Assembly (NCBI GenBank): GCA_907163375.1
Contig: CAJQUW010011310.1
Location: forward strand, 248,001-312,000
From: Prostheceraeus crozeri
Taxonomy: Eukaryota > Platyhelminthes > Polycladida > Euryleptidae
Direction: 5' to 3'
DNA: 64,000 nucleotides
Below are positions 21,447 to 33,630 of this stretch, one piece after another. Both the position numbers and the translations under genes were made by a program. The stretch's first letter is position 1; each line of letters starts with the position of its first letter. The notes beneath the pieces were generated by a model. That model did not search any database, was not told the DNA's origin, and was given only the letters and a program-made list of their open reading frames with translations.

Positions 21447-24400
21447 CTGTAAACAAGAAAAGTCAGATTTAGTGCTTTCGTTGTCAAAATGAACATGAGC
21501 TAATAATACATGTTTGTACGAGCAAAATTTTACAATACCAGATAAATGTCAATGCTCATTTATGTAGACCCAGTGCTACTGACGTGATTACATATCGGTT
21601 TAGTCCAGTCTTGCATTAATTACCCTAATTCTATTGCAATACCAAAATATGCGCCATAAAGCACGATTGGTAGCACTTCAAACAAATGACAAAAGCCAGA
21701 AAGACCCATCACACTTTTGAAAATGTTGCGATGATTTTCTTAAAATATAAGGGCGTCCGCGAAGTAGCTCATATTTGTACCATGGAGCTTTAAGTTCGAT
21801 TCTTCCTCATGACCATAGAAACAATCTATAAACTTTTCTGCAGTAGAATTTCGCATTGATGCATAATACGAGTATATTGTATCAACTGGTTCGGATTCAA
21901 ATGTAGAATGGGCTGCAGGATGTATGGGATTGGCTGTCTCTCATCTGAATATCACCTTACACTTTTCATAGTCAATGTGAATCAAGTTTGTTCACTATCT
22001 GAAGTGATTTTTACATTGTGATTACACTGCGATATGCAAAATGCGAATACCTAGAAAATCGGGACACCATTTGGATTTTCTCCTCCAAAGGAAACGAACA
22101 TGGAGTTACTCATGCTCTTTGCAGAGGATGGGAAAATCAATTGCTGCCCATATTTCAAGAATGAAATTTCATTAAGACATTTACCCTAATGCTCCAGTTC
22201 CCCAAACAATCACTATCGGAAAACGGCTTTAATCGACACATAGGCCTACGCAGAGAAATCCTGTCACCCGTGTGATGGATGTCTGAATAACCATCACTTG
22301 TCTGAATGTAATGGATGTCTGAACTACACGCATCTTACATATGAATACCCAAAACTTGCATTATAAAGATGCGAACACAATGATTGACGAACAAGACCAA
22401 TTAACTTTAGTATACCTAAAACAAGAGTTAAGAAAGACTAGAAGGTTTTTAGAGACAGTCTTGAGAAATTAAAATTAAGCAACCCAGGTCAATTGTTGCG
22501 GATAGTTCCGGTTAACAAAACCCTTGCATTAGGCCTAGCAAGGGAGATGCTAAGCTGTTGATACATCTCTGCGAATGGAACTGTGATCTGCATTTGTTTG
22601 AAGTGATTTTCGGTCTGCTATCCGATGAAGTGCTACCGCTTCATCTCCCTACGCACTGCATATTTTCACAGCTGCATTTCTATGTATACTAGGGACCTGC
22701 GAATCGGCAATTTTTGAATCGAATCGGGTAGTTAATCGCTAATCGAATCATTGAAAATTTGCATTTGCTTACTTAAGCTATTTATTTTACAGTTTGCTTA
22801 GCCGAGGGATATTGAAGAACTCGTGGATTCTTAGCGAGCGACGAAAAAGTCTGCCAAATTGCAAGCACTGAAAGGAAGTTTTTGATTAATATCAAAAGAC
22901 GCCACATGAAATTGTTGGACTGATTACATTGCAACTACCGGAAACTATCCATTAATGTTACCCAAGCAACGAAATATCCTGATAAATGAAGAAAGCTGGT
23001 CATCTCATGACCCTCAAGTTCCGGTGAAACATGGGCCAAAAGGAATAGCCACTTAAGCTGTTGACTAATAAGAAAGTGCATGTAATTATACGCATGCCAA
23101 GAATGTGTTTTCGGATCGCTATTGAAGAAACATTGATATCATGGCACTCATGAAATAAGCAGTCAAACTAAAGCGGCGTTATTTTTCTGAGATAACCATA
23201 GTCTACTCTGCTTCATACCTCGACCTATTTCGAAGGACATATTGACGCTAGAATATGAGTTAGACAGTGGATGTTGATTTGAAATGTGACTTCACAATGG
23301 CCCTGTTTTGCCAGACAGGTAGTTTGATGATGGAAACTAGATTTGTAATCTCATGCTTGTAAAAGTAATTTGAATCCCATCTGTGACTGGAAATGCAAAC
23401 TCCATCAATCGTTCCGATACCTATATCCTGAGCCCGGGAAAGCAACAATTTTCATGATCTGAAAATCAGCAGATTCTATCACTTCTATCCTAATTTTTAG
23501 AAGGCAATAATAGAATTTTTCCAACAAGTCCTTAAAACATTACATGTGCAATGTGTATCATTAACAACATGTAGTTGTCCGCGGCTTTTCGGGGACGAAA
23601 TTCCAAGCTTTTTTGTACTGACTTTTGTAGTCACACTTCAAGGCTTTCATGTCTAAATGTTGATTTTTCATCGATTTTACAGGTTACTTGCACTTATTAA
23701 GATCCACATGTAAACATGCAGCTACATGCAACAAACATATTAACTAATCGTCACTATCTTTATTTACATTCAATCTCTAATTGAAAACTGCTCTGAAAGA
23801 CAAATCGATATTCGATTCAAAAAATTGTTGCAATTGCATAAGGTCAACGTCTTCTCAAATCTTTTTAATTATAGAAATTAAAAAAGGTTTTCAACCAGTT
23901 TCAATTGAGATTAGAGCACTGCCTCAATCTTCGTCATGAAGCTAATTAATATCTTTATCAATCCGTGGTTCCTTAACATGATCACTGATGGTAAATCATT
24001 TATTTCAGATTGAGCCTTATCATGCAGTGCTGTAAGACCGGAGGGGCCCACCCACGGGTCACAGTAAAAACCTCCTTCCGAATGCTGCGCGGAACTGAAA
24101 CGCAGCCCGGACTTTCGTGAACGAGAAAGTCAATAGATTTCATCATTTCTATCCCAATTTTCAGCAAGACGTCATAGAATCACTACTTTGCGTGATTTAC
24201 AAACAATGGGTATCCTATTCTGGGAAAATTGTACAGTAGACTTTAGGACTTAATCCCAGGCCAAATATACAGTAGTGCATGCAAAAAACAGATTCTTTAA
24301 CGAACACCCCAATGTTTTCAACCTAACCATATCAACATTTTAGACATGCCCACTGAGATTTAATGACACAAATAACTTCAATACATGATCAAAATAACCA

Positions 24401-25030
24401 CTGATGACGCAATGAAGAAGATACGCAAACTTGGAAATCTGAAATCGCGATTTTCATTATTATTTCTGAAAGTGGGTTTTTGGAGTCAAACCCACAAAAA
24501 TCAACCCAAAAGTCTAAAAATGGGTTCTGTTTTTGCCAACCCTATCGAAAAGCGCTCTCACAACCTCGAAGAGGTCCTTCAGTGATACGGGGATCCTGCT
24601 ACCTCGCCTAAAGTCCCTTATTGCGTCAAAATGGAACTCATCAGTGGCAGAAGGGGCTTACACATATGCTACCACGATGACAGGTGGTAAGACGGCCAGA
24701 AGAAGTGAGTCCCTAAGTGTTGAACAATTGAAACTACCGACTTACTGGGCATATTGGAACAAATTCCTGCCAACTTCTTATTTGAAACGCTTCTTCTTTA
24801 TAGCGTGAGACGCTAAATTCGCATGCTTGCTCAAGTAAAATGGATAAATAGCTCAATTAGGATGGTAGGACCGCAAGCCAGCGGCAATGTGCACTTATCA
24901 TCCGATAAAAGTTATAAAATTATTGAATATTTTTTCAGCGAAATTTACCCACAACTTACGTTTTCTGAGTATTTAAGTTTTAGAGTTTTACGTGTACAAG
25001 TGACTAGATTATAGAAATACTTCATTTTAC
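21447..25030. other. DCTN2 intron 6
   Basis: A 3.6-kb intron. It holds a hAT-end-like fragment at 24460-24543. Near 22690 a sequence beginning GGGACCTGCGAATCGGCAAT, rich in GAATCGAAT, looks like one end of a hAT-type element; near 23800 a GAATCGAAT segment in the opposite orientation may be its decayed partner. Neither is firm. Two loosely similar stretches near 23470 and 24140 share TCATTTCTATCCCAATTTT-like sequence. Confidence 0.5.
24460..24543. mobile_element. hAT-like terminal fragment
   Basis: Read on the minus strand from 24543 the sequence is AGGGTTGGCAAAAACAGAAC, followed by repeated TGGGTT/AACCCA words. This is the style of hAT ends beginning CAGGGTTGGCAAA. Only one end is visible, so it is a fragment or a truncated copy. 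Confidence 0.35.
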
Positions 25031-25133
25031 CATCTTTATGGAGTGACTTCAGAGCTATTACTCTTTCCACCATGCCAGGGAGATTGTCGACCATTTTTTC
25101 GTGTTGCTTTACCAAAGTATATAAGGTAGCAAC
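25031..25133 (-). CDS. DCTN2: DCTN2 exon 6
   Basis: A 103-bp exon in phase 0 that ends with one base of the next codon. It encodes VATLYTLVKQHEKMVDNLPG and on through MVERVIALKSLHKD. This matches the STLPELVQRLVTIKQLHEQ region of human DCTN2. The acceptor ATTTCAG precedes 25133 and the donor GTAAAATG follows 25031. It continues the coiled coil of exon 5. Confidence 0.92.
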
Positions 25134-25769
25134 CTGAAATAGAAGAACAATTGATAGAAACGATGTCAAAGCATAAGGACAACTACGAAGGTACACGCAT
25201 GATGTATTTTTCGCTAAATGATCATAATGTTGAGGATTATGAAAAGCTGATGATTATTAGAGGAAAGCTGCTGATGCTTTAAAGTTAACAAAACAATCAC
25301 CATATTTGAATGAGCAGAAAATGCGCTTCTGAAATTCCGAATATCTGAAATCGGAATGCCAAATAGTACTATGGTCGGGAGTCATCAATTTAAACGTTCA
25401 GCTGATGATTTACTACTTACATGCAGTTGATGAATTGACATAAATATTAACTTGAGACTACATCCGCAAAATGTAATCATGTGCATAAAGCAACAAATGA
25501 TAAAAGCTAATGTTTGTATGTGTATGGATCAGCGAATCTTCTCAATACTCGTGAGCATTACATAAATCGCAGAAAGGAGTTCGATCCCTAAATTGGCGTG
25601 AATTCCATGAGGGCTGTAGAAATAAGACGGTTGCTGGGGAAGGCTGTTAGTAAAGGAATGGCTATGTACAAGATATAACAGCTAAAAATTAGCATCGGCA
25701 TCGGCCGATGGCCTCTCTCATTGACTCCGACTCCGCCCACAGCACTGATGTGAAAGCCTGCAGATCCGT

Positions 25770-26200
25770 CTTTATACAAGATCCACCGGTGCCACACTGA
25801 CAGAACTGCTTTGAAATGCATCAAGGTTGCCGAAATTGTTTACAGAATTTTCACCCCTGTATTGTGTTGGAAAGTGGTCTGGTGAAGCTGATTCCAAAGT
25901 TGTGCCGCGCGAACAAAAACGCTTTTCGAGCGACTCACAGTACATGCGCGCTCTAGGCTCACATGATAGCATATGAGTGCATCAGCTCTGCATGTGCTTC
26001 TGGAGAAGATCTTAGGTTTAGATGCGCACTCATTTTCTGCAGAGCTGCTTCTACCGAAATAGTATGCGTAGAAGAGACTGAGTGTAGTAACATCCCGTTT
26101 GACGGAGAGCGGCTGCAACTTGCTAGCAAGTTTTTCACCAAAATTGACTATTGCATAGTTTTCACACATCAGACTTTATCATGCTGTATTCGCCGCAGTC
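25770..26200 (-). mobile_element. LINE 3'-end fragment (C-terminal part of RT protein)
   Basis: On the minus strand the frame reads PLSVKRDVTTLSLFYAYYFG, later VRAAQLWNQLHQTTFQ. This is the usual C-terminal block of non-LTR retrotransposon proteins (PLxxRRxxxxLSLFYxYxxG ... RxxxLWNxLP). The upstream RT is absent, so the copy is 5'-truncated, as is common for LINEs. It is in the same orientation as DCTN2. Clade not determined. Confidence 0.6.
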
Positions 26201-26406
26201 AGATGTAATGTTGGGTAAACATATTTAAATTTCCGAAATTGTACCGCAATCCGAAATTGAACCTCTGTTAAGATAAAGAATGTCTGCAAATTAATGTCTT
26301 GAAAGAACCTAACTGATACATAGCAGCTATTATTAATATTACTGAATTCTACGCATACTTCACATGACTCAGGCTACGAACAAATCCTCCGTTATAACTC
26401 ATTTTC

Positions 26407-26680
26407 GATTATGTGGAGAGGAGGATAGCTACTGGTGGTCTGCTACTTTTATTGGAAAGCTCCAAATTTGATGAGAGTGCGGTGCATTTCGTGCAGCTAC
26501 GCCCACGGTTGTACAGCCGATGGGTTCTCACGTCTCAGACTCCGCCCTCCCCCCCCCCCACTCCGACTTTATACAGGATGTGTGATCATGGCTGCACGAA
26601 ATGCATCGCACTCTCATCAATTTTGGGGATTCCAATAATAGTAGCTGACCCCCCGTAGCTATTCTCCTCTCCGCATAATC
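26407..26680. mobile_element. Foldback/MITE-like element, about 90-bp arms
   Basis: Arms 26407-26497 and 26591-26680 are reverse complements with scattered mismatches; they start GATTATGTGGAGAGGAGGAT and GATTATGCGGAGAGGAGAAT. The loop contains a run of 11 C near 26547-26557. No coding capacity. A clear target duplication was not found. Confidence 0.75.
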
Positions 26681-26767
26681 AAAACATGATATAGGCTACT
26701 CAGGTATAGTAGGCACTTATATAATGCGAAAATCCTTGATATGCCAGGTAATAAAGAAGTTTCTGAT

Positions 26768-28945
26768 TTTTATTTATTTATTTATTTAGTACACCAATAA
26801 GTGCAATGAGCACCAAGGCAACACAGGAAATACATTCAGGAGGGAAAAATTAGAAGTTACAATAAAAGATAAAAAGCTTTCGTTTAAACTGTTTCACTAT
26901 TCACAATATCGTCGGGGAGGCGGTTCCAGTCATCTATGATGCGGTGGGAAAAGGAGGATAGGCGACAATTCAGATTTGTTGGGTGCGGAAAATTTTGTAG
27001 TTATGTCCACGGGTTGGGAAACACTAAAGGTGAAGAAGGAATTAGGATCACTTGGAGTAAGGTGGTTACATATTTTGAACACGGTTGTAAGGTCCATAAT
27101 CCGACGACGACATTGTAGTGTTGGGAGTTTCAGAGCTCTCAGTCTTTCTTCGTAGGGTAACGAGGATAGACCACGGATGCTTTTGGTGAATCGACGTTGT
27201 ACACGTTCGATAGCCAGAATGTCTTTGTTCAGGGATGGATTCCAGACTGGGATGGCATACTCGAGGTGAGGGCGGACCAAAGTCTTGAAGAGACGAATAA
27301 GCAGATCGGCGTCCCGAGAGACAAATGTCCTGAGGATGGCAGATACAATGCGATTCGCTTTCTGAACACAGGTCAGAATGTGTCGAGAGAATTTTAGGTC
27401 TTTTGAAATCAGAACTCCAAGGTCTTTGACACACTTGGAATTATTCAGGAAACTTCCATCCAGACGGTAGTCCGAGGCAGGATTGCGAAATCCAAAGTGT
27501 AGAATGGAACACTTTTGGGGATTGAGCGATAGCTGCCATTTCTTCGACCAGGTGGTTACAGCGTTGAGGTCAGCTTTCAGGGGATCAGTGCGCTTGATTT
27601 CGGAGTACAATTTTACATCATCAGCATATTTCAATAAAGAAGAGTTTGTCAAGGTGTCATCAATGTCATTAGTAAAGGCGACAAACAGATCTGGGCCTAA
27701 AACGGATCCCTGGGGGACACCAGAAATCATGCTGTAGGGGGAAGAATGCACACCATCCGCGACAACACTCAGTTCTATCCTCAAGAAAAGCTTTCAGAAA
27801 ACATAGAAGTCTCCCTCCAATGCCCAAGGAAGTCAATTTCGAGAGGAGACGAAAGTGAGGGATTGAATTGAACGCTTTTTCATGAGATGATGTCAGCCCA
27901 CTGACCACAACAGATATTAAATCCTCGAGGAATTCTAAGAGCTGGTGGGTACTAGACGAATTGGATCGAAAACCAAATTGAGAGCGCTTGATTATGTCAT
28001 ATTGGTTCCAGAACTGCCACAGGCGATCGCGAACAATCGACTCCATCAATTTGGAGGCAGTACAAGTCAGGCTGACCGGACGGTAATTCTCTGCTTTCTT
28101 GCGGCAACCTTTCTTATGTATAGGAGTAACCAGAGCGTGCTTCCAGACTAGCGGGATATTCCCCAGCTCAAAAAAGATCTGGAAAAGGCGAGCAAGAAGT
28201 GGAGGCAGAACAAAAGCACCTTGTTTGTAGCAGATATATTGAATGCCATCAGGGCCAGGGGAGGAGAAATTCTTCTTATGTGATAGGTGGAAGCGAATTC
28301 TATCAGGTGTGAAGACTACATCAGTGAGGCAATGATCAGTTTGTGTATGAACAGCAGCAGGTATGGGAAGAGACTCAGAGGTGAAAGCAGATTTGTAGGA
28401 ATCACCAAGAATAGTAGCTGAGTGTAGGGGATCATACACTACTCGGTCAGTGGACGGGTCGACAAGCGGACCAACGGTGGATCGAACCTTTTGTTTAGAT
28501 CTTACATAGTTCCATAATCGCTTGGGTTTGTCACTGTTAGCCAAAGACGATTCAAAATTGTAAATAGATCTGCGGATTGCTTGTTTCGAGGTTAGATGTA
28601 TGATTGCGCAAACGTCTAGCCTCTTCAGATCTGGTGTCAAGGAAGATACGTTCCGCCCTTCTGCGCTGTAGTTTTAAAGAACGAATTTCTGGAGAATCCC
28701 AAGGAGGTCTGTTACTTCGAAGATAATTCATGGTCGGGACTGCTGACGATAAAGCACCGTGAATAGCGTATTGAAAAGAAGCCCATATCTCATTCACATC
28801 TTTGTGCTGGAAGCAACTTTCCCAGTTATTGGAAGGGAGAATGGAACGGTACAAGTCCCAATCAGCCTGCTTAAAATTATAACGAGGAGTCGACTTGGAA
28901 GAAATTGGTTTTCTTTCAGCAGAAAAAGCCAGTTCAGCCAAGAAT
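26768..28945 (-). mobile_element. Jockey/CR1-type LINE, 5'-truncated, dead
   Basis: Minus strand, three overlapping frames (28941-28552, 28640-27669, 27784-26930), so at least two frameshifts. In order: a pre-RT segment (LRSNRPPWDSPEIRSLKLQR), RT fingers (SSPGPDGIQY, ENYRPVSLTCTASKLMESIV, SQFGFRSNSSSTHQLLEFL), motif A (KAFNSIPH, where the family has YxDFxKAFDSIPH), GVPQGSVLGPDLF, the catalytic YADDVKLYS, and the distal LVRPHLEYAIPVWNPSLNKD ... LPYEERLRALKLPTL block. The motif A segment with the first catalytic Asp is lost and its second Asp is Asn, so the RT cannot work. The 3' end is an (AAATA)-type tail at 26768-26790. The endonuclease is almost all missing. It lies in the same orientation as DCTN2. 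Confidence 0.88.
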
Positions 28946-28978
28946 GTGAAAGTAACGACAAGAATGTCTTATCGTTAG

Positions 28979-29640
28979 CCTCCATCTCTTTTACGAATTC
29001 TATCAAACAATAATCGTACAATACTGAAAGGTGTAACAAAATGCGGAGATTCACGTTGTCAATGCTGTAATTCCATTATAACAGGAACAACTTTCAACTA
29101 TAAACGCAACAACGAAGTGAAAACTTTCTGGATTAGACACAACATGAACTGTAGCTCAAAGGACTTGATCTACGTGCTTCAATGTAGAGGTTGCCACGCC
29201 CTATATGTTGGCCAAACGGGTGACACATTGAGATCCAGGACTCGAGTTCACAGGCAACAAGTGAAGGACAGAGACTATAGGGTGCTATTTGTAAGCAAGC
29301 ACATCTCTTCATGCTCACAGAGTGATCCTCCCTTCAGCATAATCCTAATCTTAAAGCTGCCCACTAACTGTGATCGAGCTTATAGGGAGAATAAAGAAAA
29401 ATGGTGCATTAGTGTTATAAGACCTTCACTTAATCGTGACCAATGATTTTCACCTACACTTGACGATGTCTGTGGTATTTTCAATTTTATTTTCATCCAT
29501 GACATTTATGTACTTCACTTACTATGTATGTGTAGCCTATGTCATGATTATTTGATTTCATTATAAGTATAGCCCTTGAAAAGCTTGGAGGTGACCAAGT
29601 GAAACCGGTCGGGCGCTGAAAGAAATCAAAGCTTTTTTCT
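28979..29640 (+). mobile_element. Penelope-like element, 3' part with GIY-YIG endonuclease
   Basis: An open frame at 28979-29446 reads ILKGVTKCGDSRCQCCNSII, then MNCSSKDLIYVLQCRGCHAL and YVGQTGDTLRSRTRVHRQQV, ending with an EKW...RPSLNRDQ stretch. This is the Cys-rich linker followed by a GIY-YIG nuclease (YVLQC and YVGQT as the two signature strands, the Arg and His of the helix, a Glu, and PSLN) as found C-terminal to the RT in Penelope-like elements. The RT itself is absent, so the copy is partial. About 125-150 bp after the stop there is a GAAAC-ended hairpin. It starts within about 35 bp of the 5' end of the oppositely oriented LINE at 28945. Confidence 0.85.
29571..29617 (+). ncRNA. Hammerhead-like hairpin downstream of the Penelope frame
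   Basis: The order is CTTGAAAA, then GCTTGG and CCAAGT paired around AGGTGA (six pairs including one G-T), then GAAACCGGTC. The layout is that of a hammerhead core with a degenerate first box. Hammerhead motifs are known in the terminal repeats of Penelope-like elements, and the position 3' of the GIY-YIG frame fits that. Confidence 0.45.
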
Positions 29641-29688
29641 TGATGACCTGTGGGATTTAATTTATTCTATATTTTTATCCATTTCTGA

Positions 29689-29722
29689 ATATATATATGT
29701 ATATATATATGTATTTAATATA

Positions 29723-29759
<37 letters not shown>

Positions 29760-29795
29760 TTTAATTATATAATTTTATATATATATATATATATA
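29689..29795. repeat. AT-rich microsatellite
   Basis: (AT)n with interspersed GTAT and TTTAAT interruptions. It lies about 50 bp past the end of the Penelope-like fragment. Confidence 0.9.
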
Positions 29796-30431
29796 ACTTG
29801 TATGTATTTTCAACTACTTAATTTTCATCTTTCATACATGTTATACATTTTAGTTGTACATTTTTGATGTTTACCGATTCTACTGCAGAGATGCAAGTAT
29901 TGCGTTCGTAACACTGCCGTAAATAAGTTTGTCATAGATGTTGCATTTGCGATGTGTGTAACATCGTCGTGTAACTTTTGCCGAAGCAGTTTGCAGCAGG
30001 CATATGACAATCAAGGCCGATTAAATATATGCAGAATGCATAAATTGAATAAAAAAGCGCATGATGCAACCTCAAATATAGTTGCTTTAGTGTCAGAAAG
30101 TGGGCTTTCTGGACGAACTTTTGCGGTTCGGATTCTTGTGCTTTCCGTGGAACATGGATAAAAGCAATGGAGTAAGTGCTCTAGGTACGTCATTGTGGAT
30201 ATTCAAGATATCAAACAAGGTGGGTAGTCACTGATAAAGGCAGATGACTTCAATATTACCTTGTAACATTACATTTTCATACTTTTTAACATACAATTGA
30301 GCCATCTTTATACAACTAGTGCAGGAAACCCTCGCTTATGCAGTGAAAGGGCCTGATTGTCCATGCTTAGTGAATTTAATGATGGAAAGAATCAGGAGAG
30401 TCTTCAGCAGAGCTATTTTTCATTTTGCAAG

Positions 30432-30468
30432 ATTTTTCGGTCGGCATTCACAGACCATCTTCAGATCG
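30432..30468 (-). ncRNA. Orphan hammerhead-like hairpin
   Basis: Read on the minus strand: CTGAAGA, then GGTC and GACC paired around a 10-base loop, then GAAAAATC. This again mimics the hammerhead core order, with a shorter stem than the other examples. No protein frame accompanies it. Confidence 0.3.
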
Positions 30469-31482
30469 AAAGTTAAAATTCTTAAATAGTTGTAAAATAG
30501 TTTTTCTATTCTGAAAATGGCTTGTGGATGCCGACGAAAAAATTGTCAATGAAATCAATGATACATGTAATTCTGTTGAAAAACAAAATCATTCTTTGCT
30601 CATACTTAATGAAGGACACGTAGCCCTGGAATATGACCACAAAACCACATCGATTTCTCCTCTGTTTAACGCATTATCATTACTCGTGTGTGCATTGTTC
30701 TCTCTCCGTCATCGTCTCATTAGTCTCATAGTATGGGTAGCTGCCTCGAATCTTCCCATGATCACTCTATCCTACCATACATTTTACAAGTTAAATATTG
30801 GTCAATGTCACGCATTGAGTTGTCACAAAATTAATCTGTTGACCTTATCTGCTCAGAATGCGTCGAGCAGATGAAGTCAGAGCAGGTTGCTTGCATCACT
30901 ACACTTCAAGTTATCGTCTCTAAATGAAAAAAATACTTCTCCGATTTAAATAGCTTCTTGTATGTGTGTAGAAAATATCCACAACTACGTGTATCTGAAG
31001 TATTGTCACGATTGATTCAGATTTTCGAATTATAGACAAATTTGAAAACGGAAGAGTCAATACATAAGCATTGAAATATATAACGCCGACGACACCACTT
31101 TTTGATAGTTCCGTTATTTGAGAATGAACGGGGCTGATTTCAATTGCTGCAAGCTCAGATTGATTTTCATTGAAATGCAAAACAAATTCCTCCTATGTGC
31201 AATATCAGGAACATATGGCTTCATGTTCAGATTGCCAGACAGAGATTCATGAACTCATAATTATTCAAATGACATCGCAAAATCAACATCATCAGGAGAT
31301 CATAAAAGATCCAAGAATAAAATCGAATCCTTGATACGTCAGGAAGAGAGGATCTGATAAGAGACAATCAGGTTCTAAAAGTTCAAGCGAAGTACTATCT
31401 CATTATCGCTAAAATATTTTCCAAAATTTCATTTAGATTATTAGTGGATATGTTGCCCACATAATCCGCCGCACGAGGTGCC

Positions 31483-32222
31483 TGGGGCTTCGACCGGATC
31501 AACAGGATCAGATCAGACCCGCACCCGATCCGGTTTTCAAAGCTTGTGATCCGGTGATCCGATAATCCGGTTATTTTATAAGTGGTGTGTACTTAGCAAT
31601 ATGCATACTTCTTATGTTCGTTCTCGGAACCTAACAGAAAACTTTCGGTTAGGTGTGTTATTTTAAACTAGAATACTTTTTCGCAAATATCAATACAATT
31701 AATCAACTTTCTTGATAATGAAGACTAATCACAGGCCTACTATCTTTTTTTTCATTATTTATCGTCGGTCTTTTTGATAGATTATGACGCGTTAAGCCAT
31801 CAAACAACATTAATGCGACTTTAGTTTCAAATGATGAATGTTACTTTCTAGCGTCGTATATATCATGAGTTTCATTTTTCCTACATAACAAAATGACGCG
31901 CAGATGGGCAATCGATGCGAGCTTTAAGCTGATTCAGGGATATCCCTGAGCTGATTGGTACTACATACGTGTACGTGATCTGAGACAAACAGAGGACCAT
32001 GGATTTATAGAAGTAAAAGCTGTTTCCCTAATTCCCAAATGAGTACCAATGAAGCGAGTTTAGTTCTGCAGTAGAAAGGGGATCCTACCACATGCACCAG
32101 CAGCCTATGCGACCTTGATCAGTCCTTGCATAATACAGATAATATTTCAACTTTTTACCGGATCAACGGATAACTGGATCCGATCGGGGATATGATCCGG
32201 ATCCGATCCGTTCGGAGCCCTA
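31483..32222. mobile_element. Non-autonomous hAT-like element with perfect 8-bp target duplication
   Basis: The octamer GAGGTGCC flanks the element on both sides (31475-31482 and 32223-32230). The ends are inverted repeats: left TGGGGCTTCGACCGGATC, right reverse complement TAGGGCTCCGAACGGATC. The subterminal regions are rich in GGATCCGATCC-type words. An 8-bp duplication and TAGGG-type ends fit hAT. The 740-bp length with no transposase frame makes it non-autonomous. Confidence 0.85.
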
Positions 32223-33630
32223 GAGGTGCCCGTGCTACTTTGCTAATAATCAGGAACTCAAAATAATTGCAGATAACTTGGAAGAAAACTGCGCAATAAT
32301 ATTCATCAGGAACTCATCCGGAGATAGGATATTGACATTGAAAAAATATTAAATGTGATTTCATAGATACAATGGCGTTTTTCTAATTGACGTTCCTTGC
32401 TGATTTTTGATAACCCCTGATGTCGACTTTGGATATCCTTAAAATGTCATTCAATTAAAATGTTACTTACTTGTGTGCATCGCTACTTAAGCAAACAAGA
32501 GCATAGGTGAAAATTGATAAGATCATCAACCTTCTTAATCGACAAACACGTTTGTCAGAAGGATTCTTCAGTATTCAGTCGTCAATTATAAAGCAAAGTG
32601 AATGAGGTTCTTGAACCAAGCTCCAACACTTTTTAAAATGAAGTCAATCAAATTATCAAGGACTAAACCTTGGGTGAAAAACGGTTGGTAATCAAATGAC
32701 AGATCGCATCATACAGTAAGTAAAACCATTGTGAAAAATAAGGACAAAACATAATGAATGTACACGTATAGGCCTATGCTAAAAATATTCAAATGGTAGG
32801 TATCCTGTGTAAATATGAGTAGAATAAGAATAAAATATTAATTAATAACTCTGCCGGTAATCAATTGAATACGCATCAATGACTAAAACTTAGACATCCG
32901 TATATACTGTTGGTTCGACACTTAGTTATTAAATGTGTAAAGCGCGCAGGCAAACTAATAACCATATTATGCAGCGATCATTCGTTGCTATAATATGCAG
33001 TATCTAAAGAATGCCGACTTCCGCTGGCTAGCAATCAATGCCTTTGATCACATAACCTTTTCCTTGATGTGAGAGCTTCAATGCCAAGCAACAGCACCAC
33101 GTCAGTACATATGCAAAGATTCTCTACATTTATACTTGTCTTTGGATGCAATTGTGAAATTTCGTTAAAATGTGTAAATCGATTACAGTAGTTGGATATG
33201 CATTATAAAAGGCATCAACATTAATCATTCAGGACAACAGAACCATAGACATGAAAAAAACGAGTAGAATCGGTTCTCTCAAATGAAAAATTCATATACA
33301 ATCAAGCTACTGATCAATAAAAGCAAATAGTAATAGTGAACATCTTAACATTAGAAATGAATAAAATCTTTAAAATTTGCTAGGATTATTCACAATTCAC
33401 AGCTTGAACACAGGAATCTGCAGCAACATGTACGGTATAGCATGTCTCAGTAATTTGATTATTCGCAGGATCTAGTAATATTGACATAGATCGGCATCTT
33501 GACTATCATTAAGCAGCGGGTTTCAGTTCTAACTCTGTTAACTTAAACGCGAAGTTGAAATACATAATATGTATGCCCTAGCACAACTATGGGAACATAG
33601 CAGAAAGCTTTACAGAATCAAAAAACTAAC

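Larger units (their letters stand above)
25134..33630. other. DCTN2 intron 5 (mobile-element-rich)
   Basis: An 8.5-kb intron holding a LINE 3' fragment (25770-26200), a foldback element (26407-26680), an antisense-strand Jockey/CR1-like LINE (26768-28945), a Penelope-like fragment (28979-29640), an AT microsatellite, an orphan hairpin (30432-30468) and a hAT-like element (31483-32222). The stretches 29800-31474 and 32231-33630 otherwise show nothing I can name. Confidence 0.7.

Noticed and set aside
22690-23840. A complete hAT-like element with GAATCGAAT-rich ends
   Set aside because: Only the left end is clear; the right end match is short and no target duplication was found.
24533-24808. 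91-codon frame after the hAT-like fragment
   Set aside because: Neither strand gives a domain I can name.
30524-30874. 116-codon plus-strand frame
   Set aside because: Composition is irregular, with a late hydrophobic run and no recognisable domain or exon boundaries.
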